From: Takifugu bimaculatus
Lineage: Eukaryota > Chordata > Actinopteri > Tetraodontiformes > Tetraodontidae
DNA: 64,000 bases
Assembly (NCBI GenBank): GCA_004026145.2
Contig: CP034993.1
Location: forward strand, 16,403,171-16,467,170
Reading direction: 5' to 3'
Notes under the pieces: model-generated
What the model was told of the DNA's origin: nothing
Database searches by the model: none
Seen by the model: only the letters and a program-made list of their open reading frames with translations
Shown: positions 11,801-26,800 of the stretch, piece after piece
How positions within the stretch are numbered: position 1 is the first letter of the stretch
Layout of the letters: each line of letters starts with the position of its first letter
Translations under genes and position numbers: made by a program

Positions 11801-14800
11801 TGCGTCTCTCTGAATGAGAAACATTCCATCTGTGTTCAACCTCAGAACCTGCCTGGTTGAAGAACAGTGGGGGCTTGTTGTTCCCATGTGTTTAATTTTC
11901 ACGCTTTTGGTGGAGGACGCCGTCCCGCCGCTGCGGTTGTCATTTCACCCAAGAGAAATTTACCATCAGACTCCCGAGTCAGTGAACAGTTAAATGTTAG
12001 TCGGATTAGGAGGCCGAACAAGATCCAGGCTTTCACGGGATTCAGGAATCATTATGCAACAGCTAATCTCTCCAAACGTGCGCTGGTGATTTCTTTTTAA
12101 GACTCATTACAAGAAGCTTAGATCGGGCCAGCTGCGTTAATTTTGATTAATGGCACAACCTTTGAAACAAACCTTAATTAGCACCATTTTAGCTCATTGC
12201 TCTGGAACGTGCTTTTATTTAATTTATTTTATTTCGGTCTCCCATCTACTTTTTCCTTTGCATTTCCAGACCCAGCAGGTCGTCTTTTATAGAGGAAAAT
12301 GCTCTAATATGCTTAGCCATTACCTGCCCAAGCAGCAAACATCACGTTTCCCTGAAGAGTTTCTAATGACCAAAACAGAAATAAAATAAGGCTTTATTGC
12401 ACATAAGTTCTTGGACTGGGCACACTTGGAATGAGGTCCATCAGTAAACACATGAATGTGTAATTTACAGTTGCGAGGAGCTTAGGCGTGCTTCCAGAGC
12501 TCAGCTTAGTGCCCCCTCTGACTCTGTCGGGTTCCGTTTACAAATCTAGGGAAGCACAAATTGCTCATTTGGATTCAGCTACACACGGTGTCAATATCTA
12601 ATCGCACTTTTTGACAGAAATCTCAGCCTCCCCCCAATGACCGCATGTATTTGCATGGATTTATTCAGCATTGCTCTGTTGCTGTGCATGAGAGTTTATT
12701 ATTCATCGTGCAGGAGGCGAGACTCGGGTGTCTAGTTTCCACATGATGGTGAGTCAGGAAGACAGTATGTGGCGTAGAGGTGCTACAATGTTTGCAGAAT
12801 GTCAGGAGGAGGCTGGAGACCATGGGCCAAGTGCTCGTATCTTGCACCTATGTGTAATTTGTGCACGTCTACTGTAGGGTGCCTTTATTAGGGTGCTGCT
12901 TTATTGGCTGATTCTGTCCGATTCACAACAGGCACACGTTTAGCTTCAGCTATTGCACCTCTGGGAGTGTCTTCAGTCTTCAGAGGAAAACTTGCTATCA
13001 TTAGTCTTTGCTTGGTCTGTAAACCTGCTTGGTTTGGAAGCGCCACCCCAAACAATCCGAAGTCTGTTTCGATAGATTGTGGTTGTGAAGAGTTCTACAC
13101 GCGTATTCATGGGTATCCATGATCCTGTTTTTATGTGTGTGTGTGTTAGGGGTCCGCAGGGGCCGGGCAGGTATCACGGCCGGGAGGGTAGGTGCACGTG
13201 GCCTCCCCTGTCTGCCCTCGGCTGTCACAGTGTGGTGCGATGTCCTCTCTCGGGCTGTTCTCACGCCAAGGATCATACTAAACCCACACACTTCTCCTCC
13301 ACCAGACAACCTCCGCAGTCACGCACAGCGCAGAGCGGCACAAAACCGTGCCAGCGCTCAAACCAACCGCTTCGTTAATGCAGTCACTGTAAAGGAACTC
13401 TATCCTCTGGATAAATGTTTCTTTATGTCCTTCTTTTTTTTCCCTCGCACTGACAAGGTGGTGCTTACGTCCCAGGTCTTTGGCCCCTAAACCGCAGAGT
13501 TACTGATAGTGTTTGTGTACAATATCTAGTTTTGTCCCTGCAAATGTGGTTGGAAAATATCCTAATGGTTGTTAGAACTGCCCTCCTAACTTTCCCTGGT
13601 TTGAATTACCAGTAAAGGCTTGTTTTATTAGATCAGGCCCACAGCCACTGAACTATTACATTACATTAGAGCTGATTAACATTTGTCTAACTTAAATTAT
13701 CCATGGATGAATTGTAACTTTTCACCTTTTAAGGGTTTTTGGTGAGGTTGGTTTCATACCCTCATGTCAGACTCGTACATTTGGGCTTTCATTCGCTCTG
13801 CAGGCCGTGTTGCTCATAAGAAAACATCCAGCCAAAGTCATTCTTCAGCCTTTACCTGAGTTTGACTCATGAAAACAGCTTTTATCCACTGACTTTGTTA
13901 TTCTTTTGACAAAAATCTTTTAATCTGCCAGCAAAATTGTTTTTATTTTCCTTCGAAAAATGCCTGAACAATTGTCAAAACCAACATAGCTGTGACAAAT
14001 GAAGCCAATCAGCTTCGGCGCAGGCTCGGATATCTCTGCGATATACAGTATATTAGTCAATTCCATCAGTTACCTCACGAGTCTGAACGGTTGCAGTATC
14101 ACCACATGTTGTGGATTAAATGTGTAAGTAGTAAACGGCGCCCGTCATGCTGCACAATTGTGACCTTTGCATTTTGTAATCGGTGCAGATGTGAGCAGGC
14201 AGGAGTTGAAGGCTGATGGTATGTAAGTGTGTATTGTATATGTGACAGTTCGTCCTCTGCATGAGCGAATCGGCGGGTGGGAACTTTTCAAGCTCAAGGC
14301 CGTGAAAATTGTTACATTTGGGCCGCAGCATGGGCTGACATCCGTTACATAAGACCCCCTTTTTATTGTGCAACGGTGTTTATATAGTTTTCAAGCAAAC
14401 GCTTTAGTAAAGAGGTGCAACTCTCAGACTCCAGAGGATACGCAGGCCCCGGAGGTGCAGTGGATGAAGTATTTTGTTGGCACTGCAGTCGGAAAAAAAG
14501 ACTTCAACCGTGTTGGGAAATGCTCCTGGGACTGCACAGGGAGGTGCTACTTTGATTTTTTTTTTTTTTTCATTCATGTTGTGAATGATATGCTCGTGCT
14601 TTCACTGCTCATAATGCATTTTTTTCCTCCTCCCTGTGGAAAGAATGTTTTAGATTTGACTCCAGTGTCATGCCATGGCAGGATCTCTCTCAGTTGCCTG
14701 CTGTTGCTTTTGTAGATACCTTCTGAAGCGGCTATTTGTTGATACAGCTTCCCTCTTAAGGCCATGACGTTCTTGGATCAAATGAGGATTGACACGCCAA

Positions 14801-17800
14801 TTTATTACATATGAGGGGAGGTAAATTGCTCTTTTTTATCTCCAAACAGGCATTTATTGTCCTGCATTTATTAAACTCCCTAAAACATTACAGGAGAATC
14901 GAAGCAGCCGAAGTGCCCCAACTGCCAGTATACAACCGCTCCACTGGTGTAACTGTAAGTTTAATGAGTTAATCCCCCCCAGCGCCCCTTTCCTGGATTG
15001 AGATTGCTTATGTTGCCAGGCATCGTATACAGCAAGCATGTTATGGTTCACATTGCTTAGCAACAAAAATATAGCGACAGGAAGTAAAAAATTAAATCAG
15101 TGCAATGGCTCTCCTCACCTCAAAAGCATGGCTGTGGACTGTGTCCACCCTTGGCAGTCCAGAGAGGTCGGCCTTCAGAGAGAGAGGGAAATCAGCTCTG
15201 ACAGAATGACAGGGCTCTCCGCTTCCCAGTGCTTACCATAAACTCACCTAATTGCTCTGGGGCTCCAAACCCACAATAAGATCTCATCCGCTGGGGGCGA
15301 AGAACAGCAGGAGGTTCCTGCAGACTTCCGGAACATCAGTGTACGTGCACGCACGCTCGACGAGCTTTTATGTTAATCTCTAGGTTGAATTAAACGGGTT
15401 TTTTTTGCTTGTTACGACCAAGAGTCAAGAGTCATGCAGATAGACCTTCAGCTGTTACCGAGCAAAGCGGCAGGATCCTTCTGTCTAGCAGATGTTCGAT
15501 AGCCCAGAGCCAGGAACCACGTGCAGCTTGAAGTGCACGTGCATTTATGTGTGCGTCCCATCATATCTCTGTCTAAGATCAGGTTAACATCATACATGCT
15601 GCGGGGGTAGATCACACTCGGTTGGTCTCTGGCTTCACTGGAAATGGTCCTGGCAGGTGATCACAGGTCAGGGTTGAGCAGGTCAGCAGGCAGACTGATG
15701 AACCAGAATCCTGTAGGGGATGTGTTCCTATCAGTGGTTAGCAGACTGGATCAGCACATTAGCACTACAGGAAGTCTGATTGCCAGTATCAACTTTACAG
15801 GTCAAAAAGTTACATAAGCAGCCAGTGGCAACTGACTCGGTTGGTATTCGCTCCAGCTAGAACTTTCTGTATTTAGCCCTGGGAATAAATGGGGGTTTCA
15901 GAATGCTTAAAGCTTCAATATTCAGCAAAATATCATTTTAATGTTTTAAATTAAAACATTTATCTTGACCACACATGGGTTTTGCACTCTGCCTATGACA
16001 GCTCCCCAAAATAAAGATGTTTTAGCACTATAGTTCTTGGAACTATTAACTGAAACTACCCCTTTGTAAGCAGTGATACACAGCAGAGTCATCGCTAAAG
16101 GTGAGTCAGGGCTTTGCGGCACTCCAGGAGATTCATGCTCACCCATTCAAAGACAGAGAGTCATCAAATAGCCGCGGCCCTGAAGCCATTCTCTATTTAT
16201 TAACATCTGTAAGTGGATTTGAATTATTTGGCAGACGGGGTGCTGGGATGGGGTGTTGAGGTTTCATCTGCTTGTCCAGTAAAATTTGATGTTTTTTTGG
16301 CTCTACGGACCTGCACAGAGCTCCACTCTGTCACTGTCATGCAGAAGATTACATTAGTCAAGGTGCATTGTTAAGGCGGTGACGACTCAGTGGCCTGGAG
16401 CCGTACAATCTCTGGAAAATCTAAATTAGATTTGGGATATTTTTTACTCTCCCTTCGTTTAGAGCCTCAGGCTTCACTTATCAGAGGGTTCACAGTCCTC
16501 GGTGGCCTGGTAAGGACCAATAATTTCCATATAACTCCTGTAATGTTTTGGAAATGACACAGTGCACCGCAGATGCCAGGGTCATTACAGCGGGGCCATT
16601 AGGAAGAATGTGCCACCCTCCTTTCAGACGTAATGGGCCCATTTTCCCTTTAACACACACTCCACTGTAAAAATTGAAGCACATGGCAACCATCAGGTCA
16701 AATAAATTTGAAATTACACTGTTGTCATTTTGTGGAAATAATCTGAATTTTCAATAAAAATTCAGCTTGACAGTTCCAGCAGTATAGTTATTTAATATTG
16801 AGATGGTTGGCAATAATTGGCCTTAAACTGAAGTCAGTTAAACATCAGGCGTGTTTTAAATCGGTGCATCTGTTGCAGTCAGAGCAGAATGTGAAATGCA
16901 GCTCTGCTGCGGCATTAATGTCGTTTTAATACGGAACTGGCGGATGTGCTTGTCTGGAGCGATTCCCCACGATGTGCAGCCGAAACGTGTTTTCAGGGGG
17001 AGCAACGTGATGGAGACCAGCGCACAGGTCATGTTTTGGGACTTGTTTGCCAGAGATAATGTGAACAAACCACAGTGAGAGTTTAACCCAGCAGGAGCAG
17101 CTGAGTAAATAAGGCTTAATAGGAAAGGCTGACTTTTGATTCACAACTCCCCCGTTTGTGCCTGATTTGCCTCAGTCAGATGCAGTGAAGCCCAAGGAGA
17201 TGAAGAGAAGCTGGAATGTCCCCATATCGTTGTTTCAGTTTGTGCCTCTTAAGTCCAAAGTTTTTTCACACACACTAATAAACAACATGTGGTTGACGAG
17301 CCGAGGGGCTAAATTAATAAAAATGTCATGACAGGGACCAACTTTAATGAGTGGTGGCATGTAAACTCAGCTTTTAGGGCAAATAAAAATGCCTCTCTAA
17401 TGGGAAAATGGGAAAATCAGAAGTTGCCTTCTTCAAACCCCATTCCTGAAATTTGCACATGACCAATAAAAATTTTTTAAAAGTGACTTATGTCATGCTT
17501 AAAATGGTTGTGGTTCTACATCTGCTTCACCACAAGAACTAAAAGAACTGATGCTCAAAACAAATAGTCATTTATGAAGCCATTTCAAAATTGACCGTGA
17601 AAGTCATGTTCTTGTTCTCTGAATGAGAAGCTGACCTTTGACCCAGGGAAAGGTTGCCTTTGGACGTACAGTAAAAGAACGAGAGGCGTGTAGAATCACT
17701 GATAATAGCAGTGTTTTATCTTCTGCTCTGTGTTAAATTCTATTTTCTATGTTTTTCCCCTTTTGCCACAGTCACACTGAGACATTTTAGGTGGTATTCT

Positions 17801-20800
17801 TTGAACATCATCCTTGCTCTGACCACAGTTAAGGAGGGAGGTCAAAGGTCACTGGATGCAAGAGCTGATGGTTCAATCCGGGTGGAGGACCAACTCCACT
17901 CCACTGCTACGTGCGCTCTGCAGATTGACTCATCAGTATTGCCAAAGAATTAAATAAGAAATTTGTGTTTATTTGTGAAACTAAGACACAGACTATTGTA
18001 AAATAAGCAACAGGGCAGAGCTGAAGTCCATAAATCCTCCTCCTCCTCACATGTCTGTCACCTCACTGTACCCACCAATACGGCACCTACACATGCAGAC
18101 ACGCAGAGAGGACACGCAGAGCCAGATGTGGACACAATTAGATAAAAACACAGACTAAAGTCTGAGGAGAATACACACCCTGAGAGAAGCTTATCCCACG
18201 AGCTTGAGCCTGTACACACAGACATCCCGTGCAGACACGTATGCGTCATTGCCTCCCAGCATGCAGCAGTGAACAGTGCTCTGCTTCCTGTTGGCTGGCT
18301 GCTGCACTCACTGTCCAGCCATAACAGATAACAGTTCCTCAGAATCACTGTTCTGCTTTGGGATGCAATTGATTGACCCTTTATTTAATCACGCACGTCA
18401 GGCCGGCTTTATTTGCTGCCGCGCTGCACGCAGCTGTGTATATAGTACATGTACGTGCAGCTGTTTTGTATATTTTCCTGTCTGAATGGTGGTTTATGTT
18501 TGTGTCAGAGGTTTCTAGATGTCTCACGTCTGGCTAATTATCTGAAAATGCAGATTTTGAAGTGTACTAGGTCCTGGAAGCAGTGCAAACATATAAACAT
18601 CATTTGCACATTCGCTCCAGTCTTGGTCCAGACTTCACTCTGAGGGGCCGGTCACGTCTGAGCTCTCTTTCATCACATTCAGTATTCACTTGGCACACCC
18701 ACTATGGATTCCGAGAAGAGTAAGAATTTTAACTGGCTGCCTTTGTTCCGCTAAAAGCATTATTTTCATGAATAACAAATGAGACCCAGCAGTGTTTTGT
18801 GGCAGTTGTTTCTCCAATTTTCTGTAATCATAACAGTTGGGGATCATAAATACCTCATCTGTGCGATGAGGTGTAAAATGACTTCAATCCAGGGTAGATA
18901 TTTAATTATTATACAAGTATTATCACATTTTATGGTATTTATAGGATATATATGAAGCCAGATAACTCAGTTTCAACCAAGAAGATGTCAAATTTGTAGC
19001 TTTCTACTATTTCTCCCACATTAGAGTTACAGTTTTACAGACAAAACATTCCAGGGGCCTAGAATAGACTAAAGTGACCAGTGATGTGGCAACAGGAAGT
19101 GGAAATTAAACAAATCACAATGTGCAGGTCATAGGCTCTACAAATATTTCCCCTTCTTCTCCAGCTCGACCGTCTGTCCCTCGCCCTCTCCGAGCGCGGC
19201 CCCAATCACAGCACCTGCTTTCCCGATCAGCTCTTCCTGCACATCCCACTCTGCACAGTGAGCTCGGCGTTGTTCTACAGCCTGCTAACTTCAAACATGA
19301 GCTAGTGCAGGAATGATAATGACAGAAACATGCCTGGAAAAATAGGACTGTCCTCCAGAAATACACTCCACGCTTAGTGTTGCTGGTTGAACTGTGAGTG
19401 TTTGTGTGCGTGCATGCGCGCGCATGTGTGCATATGTGCAAGTGAGTGCATTTAGCGTGAGGGTTGTTCCTTTGTTTACTAGAGTTTTAATGTGATTGGC
19501 TGAGCACAAAGTGGTAATAAAAGGATGTTTGGGAAATAACAGAGATCGTTCTATCTGCAGAACCACACCTGTCCCACACCAGAACCCCCCCCCCCCACGC
19601 ACACACAGCCTGCGAGACTTTCCCACTTCATTTGACATTCCAATCCTCTGACAGCATGTCTGCTCTTCTATGATCATTTTCAAGCTTTGCAAAAAAATGA
19701 CACCTTTGGTTTCAGAGACTTGTTTATATCCGAGACATCTTCCATTTAAAAAAAAAAAAAAAGAATAAATGTTTCCAGCTGGCTAAGTTGTAATTATACA
19801 TCTACAGGTAGTCGGCCTCCATTTCTGTTGTCTACATATATTCAATATTTATTAGCATAATTTTTACTGTCATTTGTGAGATTTTTGTGGCATTTTGTGA
19901 GGTCGTGTTGTAAGAAATCATATGCAGGCCGCAGGAAAACTGGAGAGAATTCAGCAATCATTAAATGCATGATTTGACGTTATAGACTCAAACTCTATTA
20001 GTTTTGACTATTTTACTACAAGTTAAAATTACTCATAATGACACTCAGCAAAACGACATGTCACAAAGAACAAAGTGGGGGGTGATAAATCTCTGAGGAA
20101 CTGACAAAGATGTTATATGTTTCAGACACAGGAAAAAAAGAATTCCCAGCTTGTGGTCATCATGCTGGAACAAAGCTGCGCCAGTTCAGTTGACGCTCGC
20201 TGGTGAACGTCTAGGATAATGTTTCTTAAATTCAAACAGAAAATGGTTTTTGCAGAGCTGGTCTAACAAGATCCACGCCAAAAACATATATGTGGGCCGC
20301 ATGACGCCGCAGGCCCGCTTCATCACTTCTTTACTGCTGGTTCCTGCGTGGATGAGCAATTAATATTGCTCAAATTCCAACAGCTGCTCGGGCCTGTTGC
20401 AGGTGTCAAAAGACAAGGTTGTAATTTCCCCTCTGAGGGGGCCAACAAAGCCACAAAAAGCAAATGTTTGCGCTGAAGGCGATTATTTTTGCTTATGTTT
20501 TTGATTCACGTCGAGTCATTTTCCCAGATGTTACGGCAGACGATTGGACTTCATGCGGTGGACGCGCGGTGCTTCTCAAAGCGCGGCGGCTCAGATTTCA
20601 TTCATGTTGAATCAACATTTGAGCAGAAACCAAACATGAGTCATCAGCAATTGCCTCATGCTTGTCAATGTGTCGGCCAAAATTACAGATAAGCTTGCGA
20701 GCAGATGGAAAGTCACATGTCCGGCCCGCAAGAACGCTCTTGCGGTGACTGCATGGCATCAAGGTCTCCCAGGGAATGCGATGGAGCGTCACCTGCTCAG

Positions 20801-23800
20801 CCACAGGCGACGTGACCAGCAGGGGCAGGAACGGCGGGATCGACTATGTAAGGCTGTGATGCCGGCACGGATCATGACTCAGCGCTGCCAGCAGCATGAC
20901 TTAACTCGGCGTTGTGGATGACAGAGAACTTAATATTGAGTAACATTCTAAATAGACACACAAGAGGCTCTTAATTGTATCAAGTTCTCCATTTGACCAC
21001 AGATGCCGAGGTAGAGAGCGTGCACGCTCACATGCAGTTGCTGCTTCTGCGTCCGCCAATCCTGGGCTGTTGACAGTTGAAATGCAGACAAACTTACAGG
21101 AAGTAGGGCCCAGGCTGTAGGAGATGCGGGGAAAACAGATGGAAGTCAAATATATATATGACTTTAGAGGCAGTGGTGCTGACTTACATCCTAAGAATTC
21201 AAAGGAGTTTGTTTTTTTTTCTCAGGAAATAAAAGCGAGACAAATGAGGGGGAGAAAGAGAGAGCACTGATGTAGATAACAGCTATTCTATTCTATCACA
21301 CTGTCAATGAAATCAGATGTCAGGAATTCAGACGCTTTTCCTTCTAATTAGATCTTTTTTTATCTTTCCTACCATATTTCCCATCTTTCCTAATCATATT
21401 TGACCCCTTAACTCATCCATTCTTCTTATTTCCACAGACAAAAACTTTGTGCGCTTTGTTTTTCGTCGTTGATGCGTAATGGAAGTGGAATTGCTGTTAT
21501 GCCGTTTGTGCGCTTTGTTTTTCGTCGTTGATGCGTAATGGAAGTGGAATTGCTGTTATGCCGTTTGTGCGTCCACCTTTATTCAGATACCCTTTTAAGG
21601 ATGAGGACGAATGGAACACGAGAGTTGGTTGAAGTCATTGTTCTCCACTTCTTTACGTGCGCCCTCCCCCCCCCCATTCCATTGTTTGTTTCCTGCTGCC
21701 TAAAGCTGGAATGTTCTTTTTTATAGAGGAAAAACAACCTTACCATGGAAGAACTTGGTGGCGGTCCAAACTTCCTTTGTAAGAGGAAAGAGATTAAAGT
21801 GGAGCCAAATTTCTTGTCATTCTTCCCGTGGTTTGTTTGGGAAATCCAAATTTTCCTTTCGGCTAACACACTGGTCATCTCTCCCTCCATCATCTTAATC
21901 CACCCAATCCATGACATCACTGGGTGATAAAGGCATAGAAGCTGCCGGCTTCTTGGGGAAAACTCTTTAATGGATTGGAACCAGGAATCATAACAAAGTT
22001 TAAAGGATTTGGAAAGGTTTTGCAATGATGTACAAATAGATTGTGTGTGTCGGATTCTTTTCCTTTATGGTGGGTGAGAACATTTGTTCCTGGTTTCCAG
22101 TGATCAGGGATAGAGCTGATAATGTTCGACCCATTAACTCGGAACAAAAGTTCATCTGGGGTTCGGTCTACGTGGAAGCCTTCGAACTCACCTCCGGGGT
22201 CTGGTTTTTCCTTCTGCGCCATCAATATGGGAAAAGAAAACATTTCAAAACACATTTCATCTTCATTTCTTCAAACATGATTTTTCTTATTTAGGAATGC
22301 ACTATTACGCAACGTTTGTGTGGATTTTTCATGTCTGTGGAGACACTTTTGGAGTAAGTGGAACTAAATCTGCAGGGTCAGGATTTGTCACAGAAATAAG
22401 CCACAGTCTGAACTCTTTGAACGGAGGGCTTAGCTGTAATGGAATGATAAATTTGAGACGAGGCGGCAAAAATATATCAAGCGAATGCATTGTGACAGCT
22501 ATTTTATGCACTCGCCGTCCTGAGACCTTTCGATTCCGGGTCCAAAAGACACACTGCATTTTTCATAAGCTTAATATTTTAGTCGTATGATTATTGCAAA
22601 GTTCCAGACCTCTGTGCCCGAGAGCAGAGATACTGGATGGAGCATCAAAATGCTGCCATGTCAATGTGACAAAGGTGTCAGAGGTTTGCTTAACTGCGAT
22701 AAGAACTAAATGGCACCACATTGATGTGACATCACTGTCATCTAAACATTCACTTCCTGACACGGCGTCGCTGCTGCCCCGAAGGCACGCAAAACATGCA
22801 GAGTGTTCTACGCCCTGCATGGAGATGCCGTTCATGCCGGTGACTAAATGCTGTGAGTGAGGAGTTAAACATAGCTGGGACCAAACATGAACATCCGTTC
22901 TCCAGCACCCACACAGGCATTTGCCTGCCTTGAACTGTGCTATCAGAAACCTACTGTTGACATGATGTCAGAGCTCTTGTATGTATAGACCATCAGCTGT
23001 TGACTTGACAGTTGAGGGGCTGCCCAGAGCAGAGCGTGCACGCGCATGCACGCTTGCCTGATTGCTTATGAGGATGACTGTGTGGCGGTCTCTGTGATCT
23101 GCTACATGTGTCCTCTCAACCTTAAGTGTGAACTCCATGGCCTTGCCTTTGTAAGGCAGAATGCCGGACATGGTTTTCCTGTGTAATCATTGCCATAATA
23201 CTCATGCTCTTCATGTGTCCTATTTACTCAAGGACGGGGTGATTTGAATCCTCGGACAGGGATATAGAGAGAGAAATGACATTTTGTATGTGCTCAGGGC
23301 CGACACACAAAACTGAGACGGAAGAAACCTTTTGTGAGACTTTACTGGAGTCAAGAAAATCTTTCACAACCTTGTTAATGTGTTCTATGATAATGAGTTC
23401 TCTTTTTAATGTACCGTACCAATAAAGGTTGTTCAGATACTCAGGGCAACGGCACCACCACACAAGACGACTGGAAATAAACACAGCTTGATGATCATTT
23501 TAGACTATGTTTGATTTCAATGCTGAAATGTGGGCCTGTTAAAACAAGCGTGTCTCCAATTGGTTGCCGAGGACAGAGCAACTCCCCTCGTGCCGTCATT
23601 ATCTCCATACCTGGAGTACGGGGAGCCAACACTCAAACTAGGTGGTGGAGGAGCTACAGTCTGCCACACACATCATGCGGTTACAGGCGGGGAAACCACT
23701 TATGCTTGGCTCTCTAATTGTTATAATGGGAAATGATTAGTGGGTTGGTCTCGTTATTTGACTGACAAAAACATGATCTCATTTTGATATAGGGACCACC

Positions 23801-26800
23801 TCTGCCAGTGTAGTTACCAGTCTCCTGGTATCTAAGGTGTCAGCCTGAAAGGAAAGGATGGGAATATTCTGTAGCCACCACATGTGAAACCACTCCTCAC
23901 TACGCGTCGGCTTGCAAATTCCCTCTCTCCATGTGTTCTCTGTTCCATCTGCACAATAGAAAGTGAAATTGATTAATTCACTATTACTGTATTTTTTCTT
24001 CCTTCCTTCATTCCTCCTCCTCCTTAACGTATAGATATACACTTCATCCACCAGTATTGGAACATCTAACAGTATGTATGTAATGGAAGATGTTTAGGAC
24101 CTGCAGAGGAAGCGGGGTTTTGGATTGAGGTTGTAATTCCAACGGTCTTCCGATTCAGACCCACCTCTACCAGCAGGTTACTGTGTTTGTGTATGTTACA
24201 GGCCGCAGGAATGGAATGACTTTAAATCAAGTGGAATGTTGTCCTCATCAGTGTTAAGCTGTCCTAAACCATCGGAGGAGCTGCCAAAGACACTACCTTC
24301 TAGATGATACCAAAGAGCAAACAGCTCGACTTTTACCAACCTTCACTAACAGACCTACCGTCCACGCAGGCTGACACGTATACACACGTACACATGACTT
24401 AAAGCCTCTAAATCCTTATAAGGTAAAATCACAGGTCGGTCTAGAGTGAATTGGTTTTGCAGTGTCCCGGGCGAACTTTGGTATTTGTGGCTGGGAAAAG
24501 CATCAAGTATTCAGAAAGGACATCCTTCAGTGTTTGTTTTCTCTGCTTCCCCGTATGCATCCTGTGGTTCTGGCTGCTGGCATTACGTAAAAGCCAGACT
24601 CTGTACTCATATATGTTTTTTTTCCACCTCAGTTTTGGTAAATGATTCAGCAGAGCTGGGAAAATGGATGTTTTCAGAGCTCAGTTAGGAGTATAACTGT
24701 CTCTCCAGTGCGAAACGCTGATTGGTCCAAAATTTATTTTGCTGCCCATTTTAGAGTATTTTACGTGTACGTGTTTCCTGATTCTGACGTTACAGTAAAA
24801 CATTCTATTGTGTTGTCATGACATCAGTCATAGGCAGCTGTCGCTCAGGTGGTTGAGCTCCAGCGTGAGGGAGGGCATCTGACACATGTTAGTGCCCTTG
24901 AGCAACGACACCAAGACTCAGAATAGCGCCGACTCCTGTGTTTCAATGGGCATGAATGATTATCGGTGTGTGGGCGTGAAAGGGTGAATGCAGACAGTAA
25001 TGTAAAGCAATTTGTGTAGTTACAACTAGAAAAGCCTCTATAGTACAGTCCATTTCCCACTCATGACAATGGTCGCTGGGCAGTATGTATACAAGGACGT
25101 GTTGGGAGCAGCAAATCATGATTTGTCTAAATAATAGATCTATCTTATTGTTTGGTTTTTCAGAAATGTGCATTGCATCACAAGTTGGACACCTTTTCTT
25201 TCAGGCAGCAAATTAAATCTTTTCTTCCCTACTCATTAATACTTATAAGGTGCAGTTAATCTCTCCTTAGATCTGGAAGGTCATGAGGTTTGAGCTTGCA
25301 CAGATGTGTTGTAGAGCTGCCGCACTGCTCACAATATGCGAGTGTTTGTGTGTGCATGCACGTCACTCCTTAGAGGCAGAATCCTGCATAATTTGATTCT
25401 TAACTTTGGCATTTACAGCTACAAAATAACCTGCACATTGAAGTGAAATGAGGCTCAGAAAGGAAAACATGTTGTTTTCGCTCTCAAGTGCTGCCACAGT
25501 CAAGTTTGCACACAGTCATGCATTCTTTGTTAGCTTAACTTTCCATGTTGAAGCAAATTCTTAGCCGGGGGCTATTTTCCTACCAGCTTCGTTCATCCAA
25601 TGAGGTCACACCATCCTGGGAATGTCAAGAATGGGAAGGTTTTAAAAGTCTCTGAAGAAGTGAGTATGTTATCAGATAGGAAGATGACTGGTTTAGCAAA
25701 AAAGGTCAAAACGTGATCCACCTTTACGACTGAAGCACGAGGGGCGACACAATATTTTAGGCTCACGGCTTCTCTAAACATGGTTTTGCCCTCGGCATCC
25801 CACAATATGGTCTCGAGGTTTTAATACAATTTAGCTGCAATATTAGCTGCAGGATTTAAAACTGCACCCAACTGTTGGAAATATCCCGGTCAGATGACAT
25901 AAATGTGACCAGTTTGTATTAATAAGAAAAATAACCATCCACATTTAATCTTCTGCGATATAAAGTGAAGCCTTTAAGGTCTAATAAGCTGAGCAAATGA
26001 TTCAGCCACACTTGTAGCAATTAATCGCAAGGCTAGTGTGAGTTGTGTGATCCTGCATATGAGCACTTTGGGGACTCTGAGGAAGATCAATGGATGTCCT
26101 GCCTGGATTGATCACAAAAATCCTACAGACTGTAGTTGTTTAACTGTAATTTCAATAGTTCTGCAAAAAGCAAATCAAACTCCAAACCAACTACCCACGA
26201 AGACATCAAGTACAACCTTGGACCACCTTGGACATGTGCACAAGACACTTTATAGAGAGCTTTTTATTCTAAATGGTATCAGCTTTGTTTAAATGATCTT
26301 GACTCTTATCATACAGACAAAGACCTTCACCCTTCATTATATAACCTAAAGTTATGCTATACGGCTCCAGACATTAAAGTAGAATGAGCAAGCATGTGAG
26401 ATGAATTGGAAATTCACAAGGACATTCAGGATACAGAATCCCCATCAGATTACGCCTTTCACTGTTATTGTTTTCTTTGAAAGATCCCCTAACTTGAGGG
26501 TTTATTTTCTGTAATGTCTGTGTTCTAATCATTATGAAACCTGCCCAGTTATTTCCTGAAAGTCGAGATGGCCCGTTGTCCAGAGGAGTAGAGGAATAGC
26601 GGGGCTGGAGGCCAGGGTTGGTAGTCTGTATGTTTTTTTTCTGACAAGCCTTCGGCAGAGATGCTTTCTATTCCCTCAAGTGTCTGGAAAGTGTGCCGTT
26701 TCCATTACAGTCTGTCTCATTTCACTGCAGCGCTGTCAGTGTTTTTGCATGGAAGCCTGAGGGTAAGGGGCAACTTCTGTGGCCTTGTGAGTCTAGATTT

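Noticed and set aside
21579..22025. 148-codon minus-strand frame in ddah1 intron 1
   Set aside because: No recognisable domain, and chance frames of this length are expected in 30 kb of intron.
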